Source: an uncultured SAR116 cluster alpha proteobacterium
GTDB taxonomy: Bacteria > Pseudomonadota > Alphaproteobacteria > Puniceispirillales > Marisalimonadaceae
DNA: 64,000 bases
Direction of reading: 5' to 3'
Assembly: GCA_902618195.1 (NCBI GenBank)
Contig: CACMZO010000002.1
Span: forward strand, 1-64,000
The notes below the pieces were generated by a model that had not been told where the DNA came from, did not search any database, and saw nothing but the letters and a program-made list of their open reading frames with translations. Positions 35,577-44,831 of the stretch are shown in pieces; position 1 is the stretch's first letter; each line of letters starts with the position of its first letter. A program made the position numbers and the translations under genes.

Positions 35577-36023
35577 ATGAAACCAAAATCTCAAAGATTA
35601 ATTATTTTATTTTTTTTCTTAACTCTTCTGGGTTTATCAACATTTTTAGTTTTAAAATCTTTAGAAGATAATATTGTCTATTTTTATTCTCCAACTGACA
35701 TAAATAAAAAAATTTTATCTAATGAAATTGATTTATCAAAAAGAATTAGAATTGGTGGCTTAGTAAAGGAAAATAGTATTTTAAAAAAAGGTAAAAAAAT
35801 ATCTTTTAAAATACATGATGGAATAGATGAAATATTAGTAATCTATAATGGAATATTGCCTGATTTATTTCGTGAAGAACAAGGTATTGTTGCATTAGGT
35901 AAAATAGAAAATAAGAAGTTTAGTGCGATTGAAATTTTAGCGAAACATGATGAAAATTATATGCCAAAAGAAGTTTCAGATATGTTGAAGAAAAATGGAA
36001 AGTGGAAGGGGAAATTGAATTGA
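35577..36023 (+). CDS. ccmE: Haem chaperone CcmE
   Basis: Periplasmic haem chaperone tethered by one N-terminal helix. The 148-residue protein has the membrane segment LIILFFFLTLLGLSTFLVL and the OB-fold core. The covalent haem-binding His is in LAKHDENYMPKEV. It starts 1 bp after ccmD and its stop overlaps the presumed TTG start of ccmF by 4 bp. Confidence 0.95.
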   Translation: MKPKSQRLIILFFFLTLLGLSTFLVLKSLEDNIVYFYSPTDINKKILSNEIDLSKRIRIGGLVKENSILKKGKKISFKIHDGIDEILVIYNGILPDLFREEQGIVALGKIENKKFSAIEILAKHDENYMPKEVSDMLKKNGKWKGKLN

Positions 36024-37921
36024 TTTATGAAATTGGTCATATCAGCATCATAATAGCTAGTTTTTTATCTTTATTATCAACTGGAGTTTTTGCTTTTAAT
36101 TTGATCGGAAAATATTCCTTTTTTTCTACATTGATTAAAAATTTTTCTAAAATTGGTTTTTTCTTTGTTCTAATTTCGTTTTTAATTCTTGAATATGCTT
36201 TTATTAATTCTGAGTTTTCATTAGATCTGGTTGTCAATAATTCACATACTACAAAACCTTTAATTTATAAGATTTCAGGATTATGGGGTAATCACGAAGG
36301 TTCAATTTTGTTATGGATATTAATTTTATCTTTCTTCACATATTTAATTGCAAAAAGTAAATCTATAAAATCTACTGAATTTCATATAACTGTATTAGGT
36401 ATTCAAAATATTATTCTTTTTTTATTCTGTATTTTTTTATTATTCACTTCAAATCCTTTTTCAAGGAATATAGACCCACCATTAGAAGGATTTGGCTTAA
36501 ACCCTTTATTGCAAGATCCTGGATTAGCATTTCACCCACCTATGCTATATATTGGGTATGTAGGTTTGTCGGTATCATTTTCATTCGCTATTGCAATTCT
36601 TTTAAACAAAAAAGTTGAATTTGATTGGTTTAATTATCTTAAACCTTGGACACTTCTAACATGGGCTTTTTTGACTAGTGGCATTGCTTTAGGTAGTTGG
36701 TGGGCTTACTACGAATTAGGATGGGGAGGATGGTGGTTTTGGGATCCAGTTGAAAACGCTTCCCTAATGCCGTGGTTGATATCTACTGCATTGATTCATT
36801 CAATTACTGTAACACAAAAAAATAACCAATTTTATAATTGGACAATTTTGTTGGCAATTTTTGGCTTTTCTTTCTCTTTGTTAGGAACGTTTATTGTAAG
36901 GTCAGGACTATTAACTTCTGTTCATGCTTTTGCTTCAGATCCAACAAGAGGAGTATTTATCCTGATCATATTAGCTTTATCTACTCTAGTACCATTACTA
37001 ATATATGGATTTAAGAATACTCATCGAATTGATACAAAGTATTTCTTATTTTCAAAAGAAACAGGACTTCTTTTAAATAATATATTTTTAATAACTTCAA
37101 CAATAACAATTCTAATTGGAACATTATACCCTCTCATTTTAGAAACAATAACAGGTTCAAAAATCTCTGTAGGAGCAGCATATTACAATGCAACATTCTC
37201 TCCAATAATGATCCCATTTATAATTATTATGGCTTTCGCTCCATTTCTTGGATGGAAAAAGACTCCAAAAAAATCTTTGTTCAGAAATATGTTAATAATA
37301 TTTACTTTAGCTTTTATTTCTAGCTTCATCATTTTTAAATTTAACACTACCTCTGTTTTTGGAATAATATGTGGTTATTTATCAATTCTTTTATTTTTTT
37401 CAGTTGGATTTACATTTTTTAAAAAATTACAAAATCTTAAATCATTACCTTTAAATTATTATGGTATGTTAGTTGCTCATTTAGGCTTAGCAATTTTTCT
37501 ATTTGGAGTAACAGGAGAACAATTCTTCAAAAAAGAAAGTTCAAGCCAAATTAAAATAAATGAAGTTATTGCTGTTGGAGATTATAGTGTAAAACTTGAA
37601 AATGTTAAAAATTTTAAAATAGATAATTACTTATCTGAAACTGGTTTATTTAAAATCACAAAGGCTGAAAATTTTGTTGGAAAGATAAAATCAGAACAAA
37701 GATTTTATCCTGTAGAAAAAACTAAAACAACTGAAGCAGGCATTTTTAATTTTATGTTAAGTGATATTTATGTAACTATGGGAGAAGGCAATCTAAATGA
37801 GGGTTGGGTAGTAAAAGCATACTTTAACCCTCTTGTAAAATGTCTTTGGTTTGGTGCTTTTATAATGGCTATAGGTGGAATTTTATCTTTATTTTCTAGT
37901 GCGAACAGAAAGTACATATAA
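36020..37921 (+). CDS. ccmF: Cytochrome c haem lyase subunit CcmF
   Basis: Large membrane subunit of the haem lyase that attaches haem to apocytochrome c. About 633 residues with numerous membrane helices and the WWD motif GWGGWWFWDPVENASLMPW. The tracked start is a GTG at 36002, but TTG at 36020 is favoured. It overlaps the ccmE stop as TTGA, has AAGGGG 8 bp upstream, and gives the family-like beginning MIYEIGHISIIIAS. The C-terminal periplasmic loop contains VGDYSVKLENVKNF. ccmG begins just after its stop. Confidence 0.93.
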   Translation: MIYEIGHISIIIASFLSLLSTGVFAFNLIGKYSFFSTLIKNFSKIGFFFVLISFLILEYAFINSEFSLDLVVNNSHTTKPLIYKISGLWGNHEGSILLWILILSFFTYLIAKSKSIKSTEFHITVLGIQNIILFLFCIFLLFTSNPFSRNIDPPLEGFGLNPLLQDPGLAFHPPMLYIGYVGLSVSFSFAIAILLNKKVEFDWFNYLKPWTLLTWAFLTSGIALGSWWAYYELGWGGWWFWDPVENASLMPWLISTALIHSITVTQKNNQFYNWTILLAIFGFSFSLLGTFIVRSGLLTSVHAFASDPTRGVFILIILALSTLVPLLIYGFKNTHRIDTKYFLFSKETGLLLNNIFLITSTITILIGTLYPLILETITGSKISVGAAYYNATFSPIMIPFIIIMAFAPFLGWKKTPKKSLFRNMLIIFTLAFISSFIIFKFNTTSVFGIICGYLSILLFFSVGFTFFKKLQNLKSLPLNYYGMLVAHLGLAIFLFGVTGEQFFKKESSSQIKINEVIAVGDYSVKLENVKNFKIDNYLSETGLFKITKAENFVGKIKSEQRFYPVEKTKTTEAGIFNFMLSDIYVTMGEGNLNEGWVVKAYFNPLVKCLWFGAFIMAIGGILSLFSSANRKYI

Positions 37922-37922
37922 G

Positions 37923-38459
37923 TTGAAGATAAACCTTTCTAAATTTTTACCTTTATTAATTGTAACTTTTTTTATGTTAATTTTCGCAATTAACTTAAAC
38001 ATAAGTAAAGAAAATAAAAAAATAGATCAACTTAAATCACCATTATTAAATCAAAATATCCCAAAGAAACCTATAAGACTTTTTCAAAAAAATGAAATTA
38101 TTGAACTTAAAAATATTTATAGTAATCTGTATGCCGTAAATTTTTTTGCTTCATGGTGTCTACCATGCAAAATAGAAGCTCCATCTATAAAATTGTTATC
38201 AAAAAAAATACCTGTTTTTGGAGTTGCTTTTAAAGATAGGGAAAAAAATATTTTAGATTTCTTAGAATCTTACGGTAACCCATATGATAAAATTGGTATT
38301 GATAAAGATGGATTATTAGGAATTGAATGGGGTGTCTATGGAATTCCTGAAACTTTTATAATTAATAAAAAAGGTCAAATAATTTATAAATATACTGGAC
38401 CCTTGGACATTCATGAATTAGAAAAAAATATCTACGGTTTAATAAAAAATGAAAGATAA
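37923..38459 (+). CDS. ccmG: Periplasmic thioredoxin CcmG/DsbE
   Basis: Membrane-anchored thioredoxin that reduces apocytochrome or CcmH cysteines. The track starts at a GTG at 37875 inside ccmF. TTG at 37923, 1 bp after the ccmF stop, is preferred because it gives a normal 178-residue protein starting with the anchor KINLSKFLPLLIVTFFMLIFA. The active site is FFASWCLPCKIEAP, and the cis-Pro region is GVYGIPETFIINKKG. Its 3' end overlaps ccmH by 11 bp. Confidence 0.93.
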   Translation: MKINLSKFLPLLIVTFFMLIFAINLNISKENKKIDQLKSPLLNQNIPKKPIRLFQKNEIIELKNIYSNLYAVNFFASWCLPCKIEAPSIKLLSKKIPVFGVAFKDREKNILDFLESYGNPYDKIGIDKDGLLGIEWGVYGIPETFIINKKGQIIYKYTGPLDIHELEKNIYGLIKNER

Positions 38460-38853
38460 AAAAATTTTTAAATTATTGATTTTATTTTGTTTAGTTTTTT
38501 CTACTAGTTTCACCTACCCAAAAATTTCTCAAAGTAATGAACAAACTATAGAAAAGAGATTAAATGAAATTTCAAATAATGTAAGATGTTTGGTTTGTAG
38601 AAATCAAAGCATTTATGATTCAAATTCTGATTTTGCAAATGATATAAAAAAAATAATCCAGATACATCTAAAAGACAACAAATCAGATCAATTTATTTAT
38701 AAATTTTTGAAATCAAAATATGGTGAATATATACTTTTCAAGCCACCCTTACAAATAAATACCCTAGTATTATGGATTCTTCCTTTTTTACTAATTATTA
38801 GTGGACTTATATTTTTTACTTTTAAATTTTTAAAATTAAAAAAAAATGATTAA
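38449..38853 (+). CDS. ccmH: CcmH (CycL) haem lyase thiol subunit
   Basis: A 134-residue protein with an N-terminal signal/anchor helix, the redox motif RCLVCRNQSIYDSN, a three-helix domain, and a C-terminal membrane helix (LVLWILPFLLIISGLIFF). The LVCRNQS motif is diagnostic of CcmH. It overlaps ccmG upstream by 11 bp and ccmI downstream by 8 bp. Confidence 0.95.
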   Translation: MKDKKIFKLLILFCLVFSTSFTYPKISQSNEQTIEKRLNEISNNVRCLVCRNQSIYDSNSDFANDIKKIIQIHLKDNKSDQFIYKFLKSKYGEYILFKPPLQINTLVLWILPFLLIISGLIFFTFKFLKLKKND

Positions 38854-39520
38854 TTATCTTTTTATTTTAATTTTTGTAGGATTAATTTTTTTCATTATTT
38901 TACCAAAATTAATAAAAGGAAATGAAATTAAAAAGTTTAAAAAAATAAATTTTCTTTCAGTTTATTTATGCTTATTTATACTTTCATATATTTCAATTTC
39001 AATCACTTACTATTTTTTAGGCTCTCCAAATATATCAAAATCTATGCTCTTAGAAATTAAAGAAAAAAAACAACTTGTTAAAAAAGAGCAAAAGCAAAGG
39101 ATAGAAAAAACTAAAAATGACTTAAAGATAATAAATAAACTGTTACAAACTGATCCACAGAACTTAAATCTGTTATTAGCAAAAGCATCAATGGCAGCCA
39201 TCATTCAAGACATTGAAACAGAGATAGAAACTTTAAAGAAAATTATTAAAATTAATCCTATAAAGAATGTTAAATCTTTACTAGCACAAGCATATTTAAG
39301 AAAGAATGATGGAATTGTAAACGAATTTGTAAAAAAAATGATTGATGAAGTTTTATTAGAGAACCCTAATGATCCAGGTGCAAATTTTATTTTAGCTAAA
39401 TATTTCAATCAAAATGGAAACCAAAATAAGTCTAAAAATTTACTTTTAAAAATACTTGAAAATCTTGATGATAAAGGCCCATGGTATCAAATCTATAAAG
39501 ATGAATTAAGTATTAAATAA
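38846..39520 (+). CDS. ccmI: CcmI-like TPR apocytochrome c chaperone
   Basis: A 224-residue membrane protein. Two helices at the N-terminus (about residues 3-20 and 36-55) are followed by a coiled region and TPR-like repeats (LLLAKASMAAIIQDIETEIE, ANFILAKYFNQNGNQNKSKN). This is the CcmI/CycH arrangement, in which the TPR domain holds apocytochrome for CcmFH. It is shorter than many CcmI proteins (about 300 or more). It is last in the ccm operon and convergent with yciB with 1 bp between the stops. Confidence 0.85.
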   Translation: MINYLFILIFVGLIFFIILPKLIKGNEIKKFKKINFLSVYLCLFILSYISISITYYFLGSPNISKSMLLEIKEKKQLVKKEQKQRIEKTKNDLKIINKLLQTDPQNLNLLLAKASMAAIIQDIETEIETLKKIIKINPIKNVKSLLAQAYLRKNDGIVNEFVKKMIDEVLLENPNDPGANFILAKYFNQNGNQNKSKNLLLKILENLDDKGPWYQIYKDELSIK

Positions 39521-39521
39521 T

Positions 39522-40064
39522 TTATTCTTGTTGATATTTTTTTATTATTGGAATTGAAAATAATCCAAATACTACTGACAAAACAGGTATACCAAAAGCC
39601 TTAAAAGAAACCCAATCATCTGTACTTAAATTTCTCCATGCGATTTCATTTGCTATTGCCATTACAATAAACATTCCGATCCATAACCAAGTCAGTTTAT
39701 TCCAACCTATCGTATCCAGTTTAATTGAAGACCTCATTACAACAGATAAAAAGTTTTTTCCTAAAAATTGTCCAAATAATAATATTAAAGCAATAATTAA
39801 GGAAACTACGGTTGGTTTAATTTTAATAAAAAAATCATTATCAAAAAATAATGTAAGGCCACCAAACAAAACAACTGCCAAACAGCCAAATGCTGCTAAC
39901 ATCGGAATATTTTTAAAAAAATACCAAGATATAATTAATGCTATTATAGTACTTAAAACAAGAACAGCTGTTCCAGCGAAAATACCATAAAAATAGTTAA
40001 CGCCAAAAAATAAAAGCAATGGTCCCATTTCCAATAAGGATCTATATGACTCTTTTTTTTCCAT
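39522..40064 (-). CDS. Septation protein A/YciB-family inner-membrane protein
   Basis: A 180-residue protein with five to six hydrophobic helices. Family sequence is visible: LLLFFGVNYFYGIFAGTAVL, IKPTVVSLIIALILLFGQFLGKN, GWNKLTWLWIGMF and NEIAWRNLSTDDWVSFKAFG. YciB interacts with envelope and division proteins. It is the last gene of the enolase-superfamily/dusA/yciB minus-strand run, 20 bp after dusA. Confidence 0.92.
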   Translation of the reverse strand: MEKKESYRSLLEMGPLLLFFGVNYFYGIFAGTAVLVLSTIIALIISWYFFKNIPMLAAFGCLAVVLFGGLTLFFDNDFFIKIKPTVVSLIIALILLFGQFLGKNFLSVVMRSSIKLDTIGWNKLTWLWIGMFIVMAIANEIAWRNLSTDDWVSFKAFGIPVLSVVFGLFSIPIIKKYQQE

Positions 40065-40084
40065 TTATTTCTCCATTAATTTTA

Positions 40085-41065
40085 TTATGCAGCTTGTCTA
40101 AGAGAGATCATTTTTTCTATCTTATCCGTAGCAAATCTTAATTTATCGCCTTTTAATTTAAAAGAACTTTTGTCTAAAATATTATTTCTCCATTCGCGAG
40201 AACAGTACATATTATTATATAGACCCAAAATATGTCTTGTTATTAAATGATCATTATTGTCGAACAAAAATTGATCTATATAATCAGCAACTTTAAATGC
40301 AACCATTCGTCTAGATATATTTTCTCCATTTGAAGCTCCATATATTAATTTATCAGCAAAACTTAAAATATAAGGATTTTTGTAAGCTTCTCTTCCCATC
40401 ATAAAGCCATCTAAATTTAAATCACGAGTATATTTAATTCCAGCCTCTAACGAAACAATTCCACCATTCAAGATAAAAATTAAATCATTGTTTTCTTTTT
40501 TTAATATTTCAACTCTTTGATAATCTAAAGGTGGTATTTCTCTATTTTGTTTTGGACTTAAACCTCCTAATATAGCTTTCCTAGCATGTATTATAAATTT
40601 TTTTACCCCCGCGTTGGAAGTAATTGACACAAACCTATCAAGATCCAGAGATGACATGTCATCAATTCCAATTCTACACTTAATTGATACCTTAAGGTTT
40701 GAATTATTTTTTATTGATTTCACACAATCTGATACTATTTGTGGACTTGCCATCAAACAGGCTCCAAAATTACCTGACTTCACTCTGTTTGAAGGACAAC
40801 CTATATTCAAGTTGATCTCAGTATATCCATATTTTTCTACAATCTTAGCAACTTTACCCAATTTTTTAGGATCATTCCCCCCAACTTGAATTACAGTTGA
40901 GTTATCAAAGCAGTTTGAAGACAAAAGTTTGTGTTGAGGTCCATATAATATTGCATCAACAGAAATCATTTCAGTAAATAGAATTGCTTTTTTAGTTAAA
41001 ATTCTATGGAAATATCTACAATGTTGATCAGTCCATTTCATCATTGGGGCAATAGAGAATGTCAT
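40085..41065 (-). CDS. dusA: tRNA-dihydrouridine synthase, DusA type
   Basis: FMN enzyme reducing uridines in the tRNA D-loop (U20/20a). The 326-residue protein begins with FSIAPMMKWTDQHCRYFHR, and has ILFTEMISVDAI and the catalytic Cys in SGNFGACLMASPQIV. The region NIGCPSNRVKSG distinguishes DusA from DusB/C. Length matches E. coli DusA. It lies between the enolase-superfamily gene and yciB on the minus strand. Confidence 0.94.
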   Translation of the reverse strand: MTFSIAPMMKWTDQHCRYFHRILTKKAILFTEMISVDAILYGPQHKLLSSNCFDNSTVIQVGGNDPKKLGKVAKIVEKYGYTEINLNIGCPSNRVKSGNFGACLMASPQIVSDCVKSIKNNSNLKVSIKCRIGIDDMSSLDLDRFVSITSNAGVKKFIIHARKAILGGLSPKQNREIPPLDYQRVEILKKENNDLIFILNGGIVSLEAGIKYTRDLNLDGFMMGREAYKNPYILSFADKLIYGASNGENISRRMVAFKVADYIDQFLFDNNDHLITRHILGLYNNMYCSREWRNNILDKSSFKLKGDKLRFATDKIEKMISLRQAA

Positions 41066-41078
41066 TTTATTAAATAAC

Positions 41079-42218
41079 CTAATTTATTTTTTTACCAAAT
41101 TTATTAACAGCATCTGAAGATAACTTTAATCCCAAGCCTGGTTCTTTATTCATATATAAAATACCATTTTCAATTTTTGGAGGATTTTCAAAAAGTTCAG
41201 CTTGAAGAGGATCTCTTTCTGGGTCTGTAAAAGATTCAACTATCAAACCAGATGGACTAGCTGCAACAATATGAGCATGAATAAAACAATCATGGTGTGG
41301 TGCTATATCTACGTGATTTAATTCACATAAGGCCGACAATTTTTTTCCACCACTAAACCCACCAAACATAGTACAGTCAAATTGCAAAATCTGAATTGCT
41401 TGCTCTTCCAAAATTGATCTACATCCATAAATTGTTATTTCACTCTCACCACCAGATAGTGGAATATCTGTTTGTTGAGATAATAGTTTTAATTCACGTC
41501 TATCATCTGACCATCTGACAGGTTCTTCGAGCCATCTCGGATTTAATGATTTTAATTCCTTTGCACCTTGAATTGCTGTTTTTAGATCCCAAGCTCTATT
41601 AACATCGACCATCAGATCATTATCTTCTCCAATGATTTCCCTAACAATCGCCATTCTTTTCATATCTTCTTTTAAAGATAAACCTCCTATTTTACCTTTG
41701 AAACCTTTATGCCCTTGTTCAACTAGCATCTTTATTTCATCTCTTAACTCTATATTATCTTTTCCATCTCTATAATAGGCACAGGTTACGTAGCAAGGTA
41801 CTTGATCTCTATATCCACCAAACAATTTATAAAGAGGAAGATTTGAAAATTTTCCTATTATGTCCCAACATGCTATATCTATAGCAGCAGATATTCTTAT
41901 TAAAGTCTCTTTACTCCATTTTTTTTCAAAAGATAATTTTTTTGCTGTCATACTAAAAATTTTATCGTAAATTTTCTCCGGTGAAGTTGCATCCATTCCA
42001 ATAATTTGTTCTAAAAACCCTGATTTTATTGTATTTATAATTGGATTTATATCAGCATAAACAGTGCATATACCAAAGCCTTCAATGCCTTCCTTCGTTT
42101 TGACTTTAACCAACAACTCATTTGCTGTTGGAACGATAAAATAACTTACCCAGTGCGGTCTTGATTCATCTGGACCTGTTAAAACAAATGCTTCTATATT
42201 ATCAATTATCTGTTTCAT
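41079..42218 (-). CDS. Enolase-superfamily (mandelate racemase subgroup) enzyme
   Basis: A 379-residue member of the mandelate racemase/muconate lactonizing group, acting on an alpha-hydroxy or sugar acid by proton abstraction. Metal ligands are visible in MVDVNRAWD, PRWLEEPV and LSGGESEI. The acid-base Lys lies in HKGFKGKIGG, and a His is in IAPHHDCFIHAH. The substrate (for example a sugar acid dehydratase or cycloisomerase reaction) cannot be assigned. It is divergent from the oxalate-CoA ligase-like gene across 90 bp, and 13 bp upstream of dusA. Confidence 0.88.
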   Translation of the reverse strand: MKQIIDNIEAFVLTGPDESRPHWVSYFIVPTANELLVKVKTKEGIEGFGICTVYADINPIINTIKSGFLEQIIGMDATSPEKIYDKIFSMTAKKLSFEKKWSKETLIRISAAIDIACWDIIGKFSNLPLYKLFGGYRDQVPCYVTCAYYRDGKDNIELRDEIKMLVEQGHKGFKGKIGGLSLKEDMKRMAIVREIIGEDNDLMVDVNRAWDLKTAIQGAKELKSLNPRWLEEPVRWSDDRRELKLLSQQTDIPLSGGESEITIYGCRSILEEQAIQILQFDCTMFGGFSGGKKLSALCELNHVDIAPHHDCFIHAHIVAASPSGLIVESFTDPERDPLQAELFENPPKIENGILYMNKEPGLGLKLSSDAVNKFGKKIN

Positions 42219-42308
42219 AAAATCACTTTCTAAATATAATAATTATTAAAAGTTTTTATTTGTAAAATGTATATAGACTTCGTCATTTTTAATTTGTAAG
42301 AGAGAATT

Positions 42309-43811
42309 ATGGAAAAAACAATTAGAAATATGATTAATCAACAAAATGATGATCTAATTTTTCTTACATCTGAAAAAAATGAAAATCTCTCTTATGGAGA
42401 ATTTAAAACTTTTAACGAAAAAATATCGCGTCAATTAGCTGCTACAAATATAATAAATAGTGACAGGGCTGCAATTGTTTTGCCAAATGGACCTCTGATG
42501 GCAAGTTCTTTTTTGAGTATCTCAAGCTATATGTCTGCAGCACCTTTAAACCCTTCATATAAACAGGAAGAATTTGAATTTTATCTTGACGACCTCAAGC
42601 CTAAATTTCTCTTGGTTGAACCAAATTCAAAAAGTTTAGCTGTAATTGCCGCCAAAAATTTAAATATACCTGTTTTTGAAATGAAAATGTCTGATAATCA
42701 ACCCTTTGGAACGTTTGAATTATTTGATAAAGAAACTGATTATAAAAATCCAAACGATTATGATGAGGCATTGGTTCTACACACATCAGGAACCACCTCA
42801 AGACCTAAAATAGTTCCGTTATCAAATTTAAATATTTTTACATCTGCAGTAAATATTTCAAAAAGTTTAAAATTAACAGCTGATGATCACTGTCTAAATA
42901 TAATGCCCTTGTTTCATATACATGGATTAATTGCTGTTTTAAGTGCTTCGGCAAAAGTTGGTGCATCTGTTTGTGCAAGTAATGGTTTTAATGCTCTTAA
43001 ATTTTTAGACTTAGCTGAAACCCAAAACATTACTTGGTATTCCGGAGTACCCACAATGCATCAAGCAATTTTACTTAGGGCTCAAAAAAATTTAGATAAA
43101 GCAAAAAAACTTAATTTACGCTTTATTAGATCATCATCTGCATCACTACCACCTGCTATCTTTGAACAATTAAATGATATATTTCAAACACCAGTAATAG
43201 AAGCTTATGGTATGACTGAAGCAACTCATCAAATGGCATCAAATCCACTACCTCCTGCTATTCAAAAACCTGGCTTAGTTGGAATGCCAGCAGGTCCAGA
43301 AATTTGTATTATGAATGATAAAAATGAAAAATTACCCCAAGGTGGAATTGGTGAAATATGTATTAAAGGGGATAATGTTACTAATGGATATGAAAATAAT
43401 CGTGAAGCTAACAAAAAATCATTTGTAAATGATTGGTTTAGAACTGGTGACGAAGGTTTTTTTGACGAAGATGGTTATCTTAAAATTTCTGGCAGATTAA
43501 AAGAGATAATCAACAAAGGTGGTGAAAAAATATCTCCTTTAGAGGTTGATAATATCTTAATGGATTTTCCACCAATTGATCAAGCGTTATGCTTTGGATA
43601 TAAAGATAAAATGCTTGGAGAAGATATTGCTGTAGCAATAAAACTTAAAGAAGATAAAAGTTGTACGGAAGATGATATTAAATCCTATGCAAATGAAAAA
43701 TTAGCCAAATTTAAAATTCCAAAAAAAATATTTATTGTTGAAGATATTCCAAAAGGTGCAACAGGAAAATTACAAAGAATTGGATTAGCCAAAAAATTTG
43801 GACTAGAATAA
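42309..43811 (+). CDS. Acyl-CoA ligase of the ANL family, oxalate-CoA ligase-like (AAE3/Pcs60)
   Basis: Adenylates a carboxylate and loads it on CoA. The 500-residue protein has the P-loop VLHTSGTTSRPKIVPL, the A5 motif EAYGMTEATHQMASNPLPP, RTGDEGFFDEDGYLKISGRLKEIINKGGEKISP and the catalytic C-terminal Lys in GATGKLQRIG. The TEATHQMxSNPLPP and NKGGEKISPxEVD sequences resemble plant AAE3 and yeast Pcs60 oxalate-CoA ligases, so oxalate is a reasonable but unproved substrate. A ribosome site AGAGAGA precedes ATG. panE-like follows by 3 bp. Confidence 0.87.
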   Translation: MEKTIRNMINQQNDDLIFLTSEKNENLSYGEFKTFNEKISRQLAATNIINSDRAAIVLPNGPLMASSFLSISSYMSAAPLNPSYKQEEFEFYLDDLKPKFLLVEPNSKSLAVIAAKNLNIPVFEMKMSDNQPFGTFELFDKETDYKNPNDYDEALVLHTSGTTSRPKIVPLSNLNIFTSAVNISKSLKLTADDHCLNIMPLFHIHGLIAVLSASAKVGASVCASNGFNALKFLDLAETQNITWYSGVPTMHQAILLRAQKNLDKAKKLNLRFIRSSSASLPPAIFEQLNDIFQTPVIEAYGMTEATHQMASNPLPPAIQKPGLVGMPAGPEICIMNDKNEKLPQGGIGEICIKGDNVTNGYENNREANKKSFVNDWFRTGDEGFFDEDGYLKISGRLKEIINKGGEKISPLEVDNILMDFPPIDQALCFGYKDKMLGEDIAVAIKLKEDKSCTEDDIKSYANEKLAKFKIPKKIFIVEDIPKGATGKLQRIGLAKKFGLE

Positions 43812-43814
43812 TTT

Positions 43815-44831
43815 ATGAAAAAAATATGTATATTTGGAGCTGGAGCTATCGGTGGTTATTTAGCTTGCTCATTAAAAAACACAAATAATAAAATTTCAAT
43901 AGTTGCCAGAGGTCAACATAAAGAAATCATTGAAAAAAAGGGGTTAACTTTAATTAAAAATGAAATCAAAAGATCATTTCATTTTGATATATCTGAAAAT
44001 GCAAGTGACCTAGGGAAACAAGATTATATTTTTATAGGTGTTAAAGCTCAATCTATACCACTGATATTAGATAATTTGTCTCCTATACTTGATGAAAATA
44101 CAACTATTATATCCGCAGTCAATGGACTTCCTTGGTGGTATTTTCACGAAGCAAAAACTCAAACTAAATTGGATAATACACATTTAGAAAGTGTAGACCC
44201 AAAAGGAAAAATTTGGAAAACCTTGAATCCAAACAGTGCCGTTGGTTGTGTAGTTTACCCAGCTTGTGAAATTTTAGAACCTGGTATTATTAAACATACT
44301 GAAGGCGATAGATTTTCACTTGGTGAACCTAACAGAATGATTTCTGAAAGGTTAAGAGAAATATCAAGTATTTTAATTGATAGTGGATTAAAAGCACCAC
44401 AAAAGAAAAACTTAAGAGATGAAATTTGGATTAAGTTATGGGGTAATTGTTCATTTAATATTTTAAGTGCATTGACAGGATCTACACTCGATGAGATTGG
44501 GAAAAATCCAGCAATATTAAATTTAATAAAAAAAATGATGGAAGAATGTAAACTTGTTGGCGAAGAAATTGGGATAAAGTTTAGAGTTTCAATTGAAGAT
44601 AGAATTAAAGGTGCAACTTCAATTAAAGGCCACAAACCTTCAACGGCACAAGATTTAGAGGCACGAAAACCATTGGAAATTGACCCTATAATTGGCTCAA
44701 TAATTGAAATTGGTAAGAAGTTAAATATAAATACTTACAATTTAGAGCAAATGTATAATCTTCTTAAATTTAAAGGAGAATTGTTAGGAATTTATGAAAA
44801 AAATGAAGAATTAGAAAAAATATTACATTAA
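43815..44831 (+). CDS. Ketopantoate reductase-family (PanE/ApbA-like) oxidoreductase
   Basis: NADPH-dependent ketoacid reductase fold of 338 residues. Visible are the Rossmann motif KICIFGAGAIGGYLACSL, the RGQHKEIIEKKGL segment, the catalytic Lys/Asn block EIWIKLWGNCSFNILSALTG, and a C-terminal helix bundle with KGHKPSTAQDLEARKPLEID. It is longer than true PanE (about 300), and such paralogues often act on other 2-keto acids, so pantoate synthesis is not certain. It is coupled to the ligase gene and overlaps the convergent DUF1491 gene by 4 bp. Confidence 0.82.
   Translation: MKKICIFGAGAIGGYLACSLKNTNNKISIVARGQHKEIIEKKGLTLIKNEIKRSFHFDISENASDLGKQDYIFIGVKAQSIPLILDNLSPILDENTTIISAVNGLPWWYFHEAKTQTKLDNTHLESVDPKGKIWKTLNPNSAVGCVVYPACEILEPGIIKHTEGDRFSLGEPNRMISERLREISSILIDSGLKAPQKKNLRDEIWIKLWGNCSFNILSALTGSTLDEIGKNPAILNLIKKMMEECKLVGEEIGIKFRVSIEDRIKGATSIKGHKPSTAQDLEARKPLEIDPIIGSIIEIGKKLNINTYNLEQMYNLLKFKGELLGIYEKNEELEKILH

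Noticed and set aside
44255-44635. 126-aa minus-strand ORF inside the PanE-like gene
   Set aside because: Antisense shadow; no ribosome site or motif.
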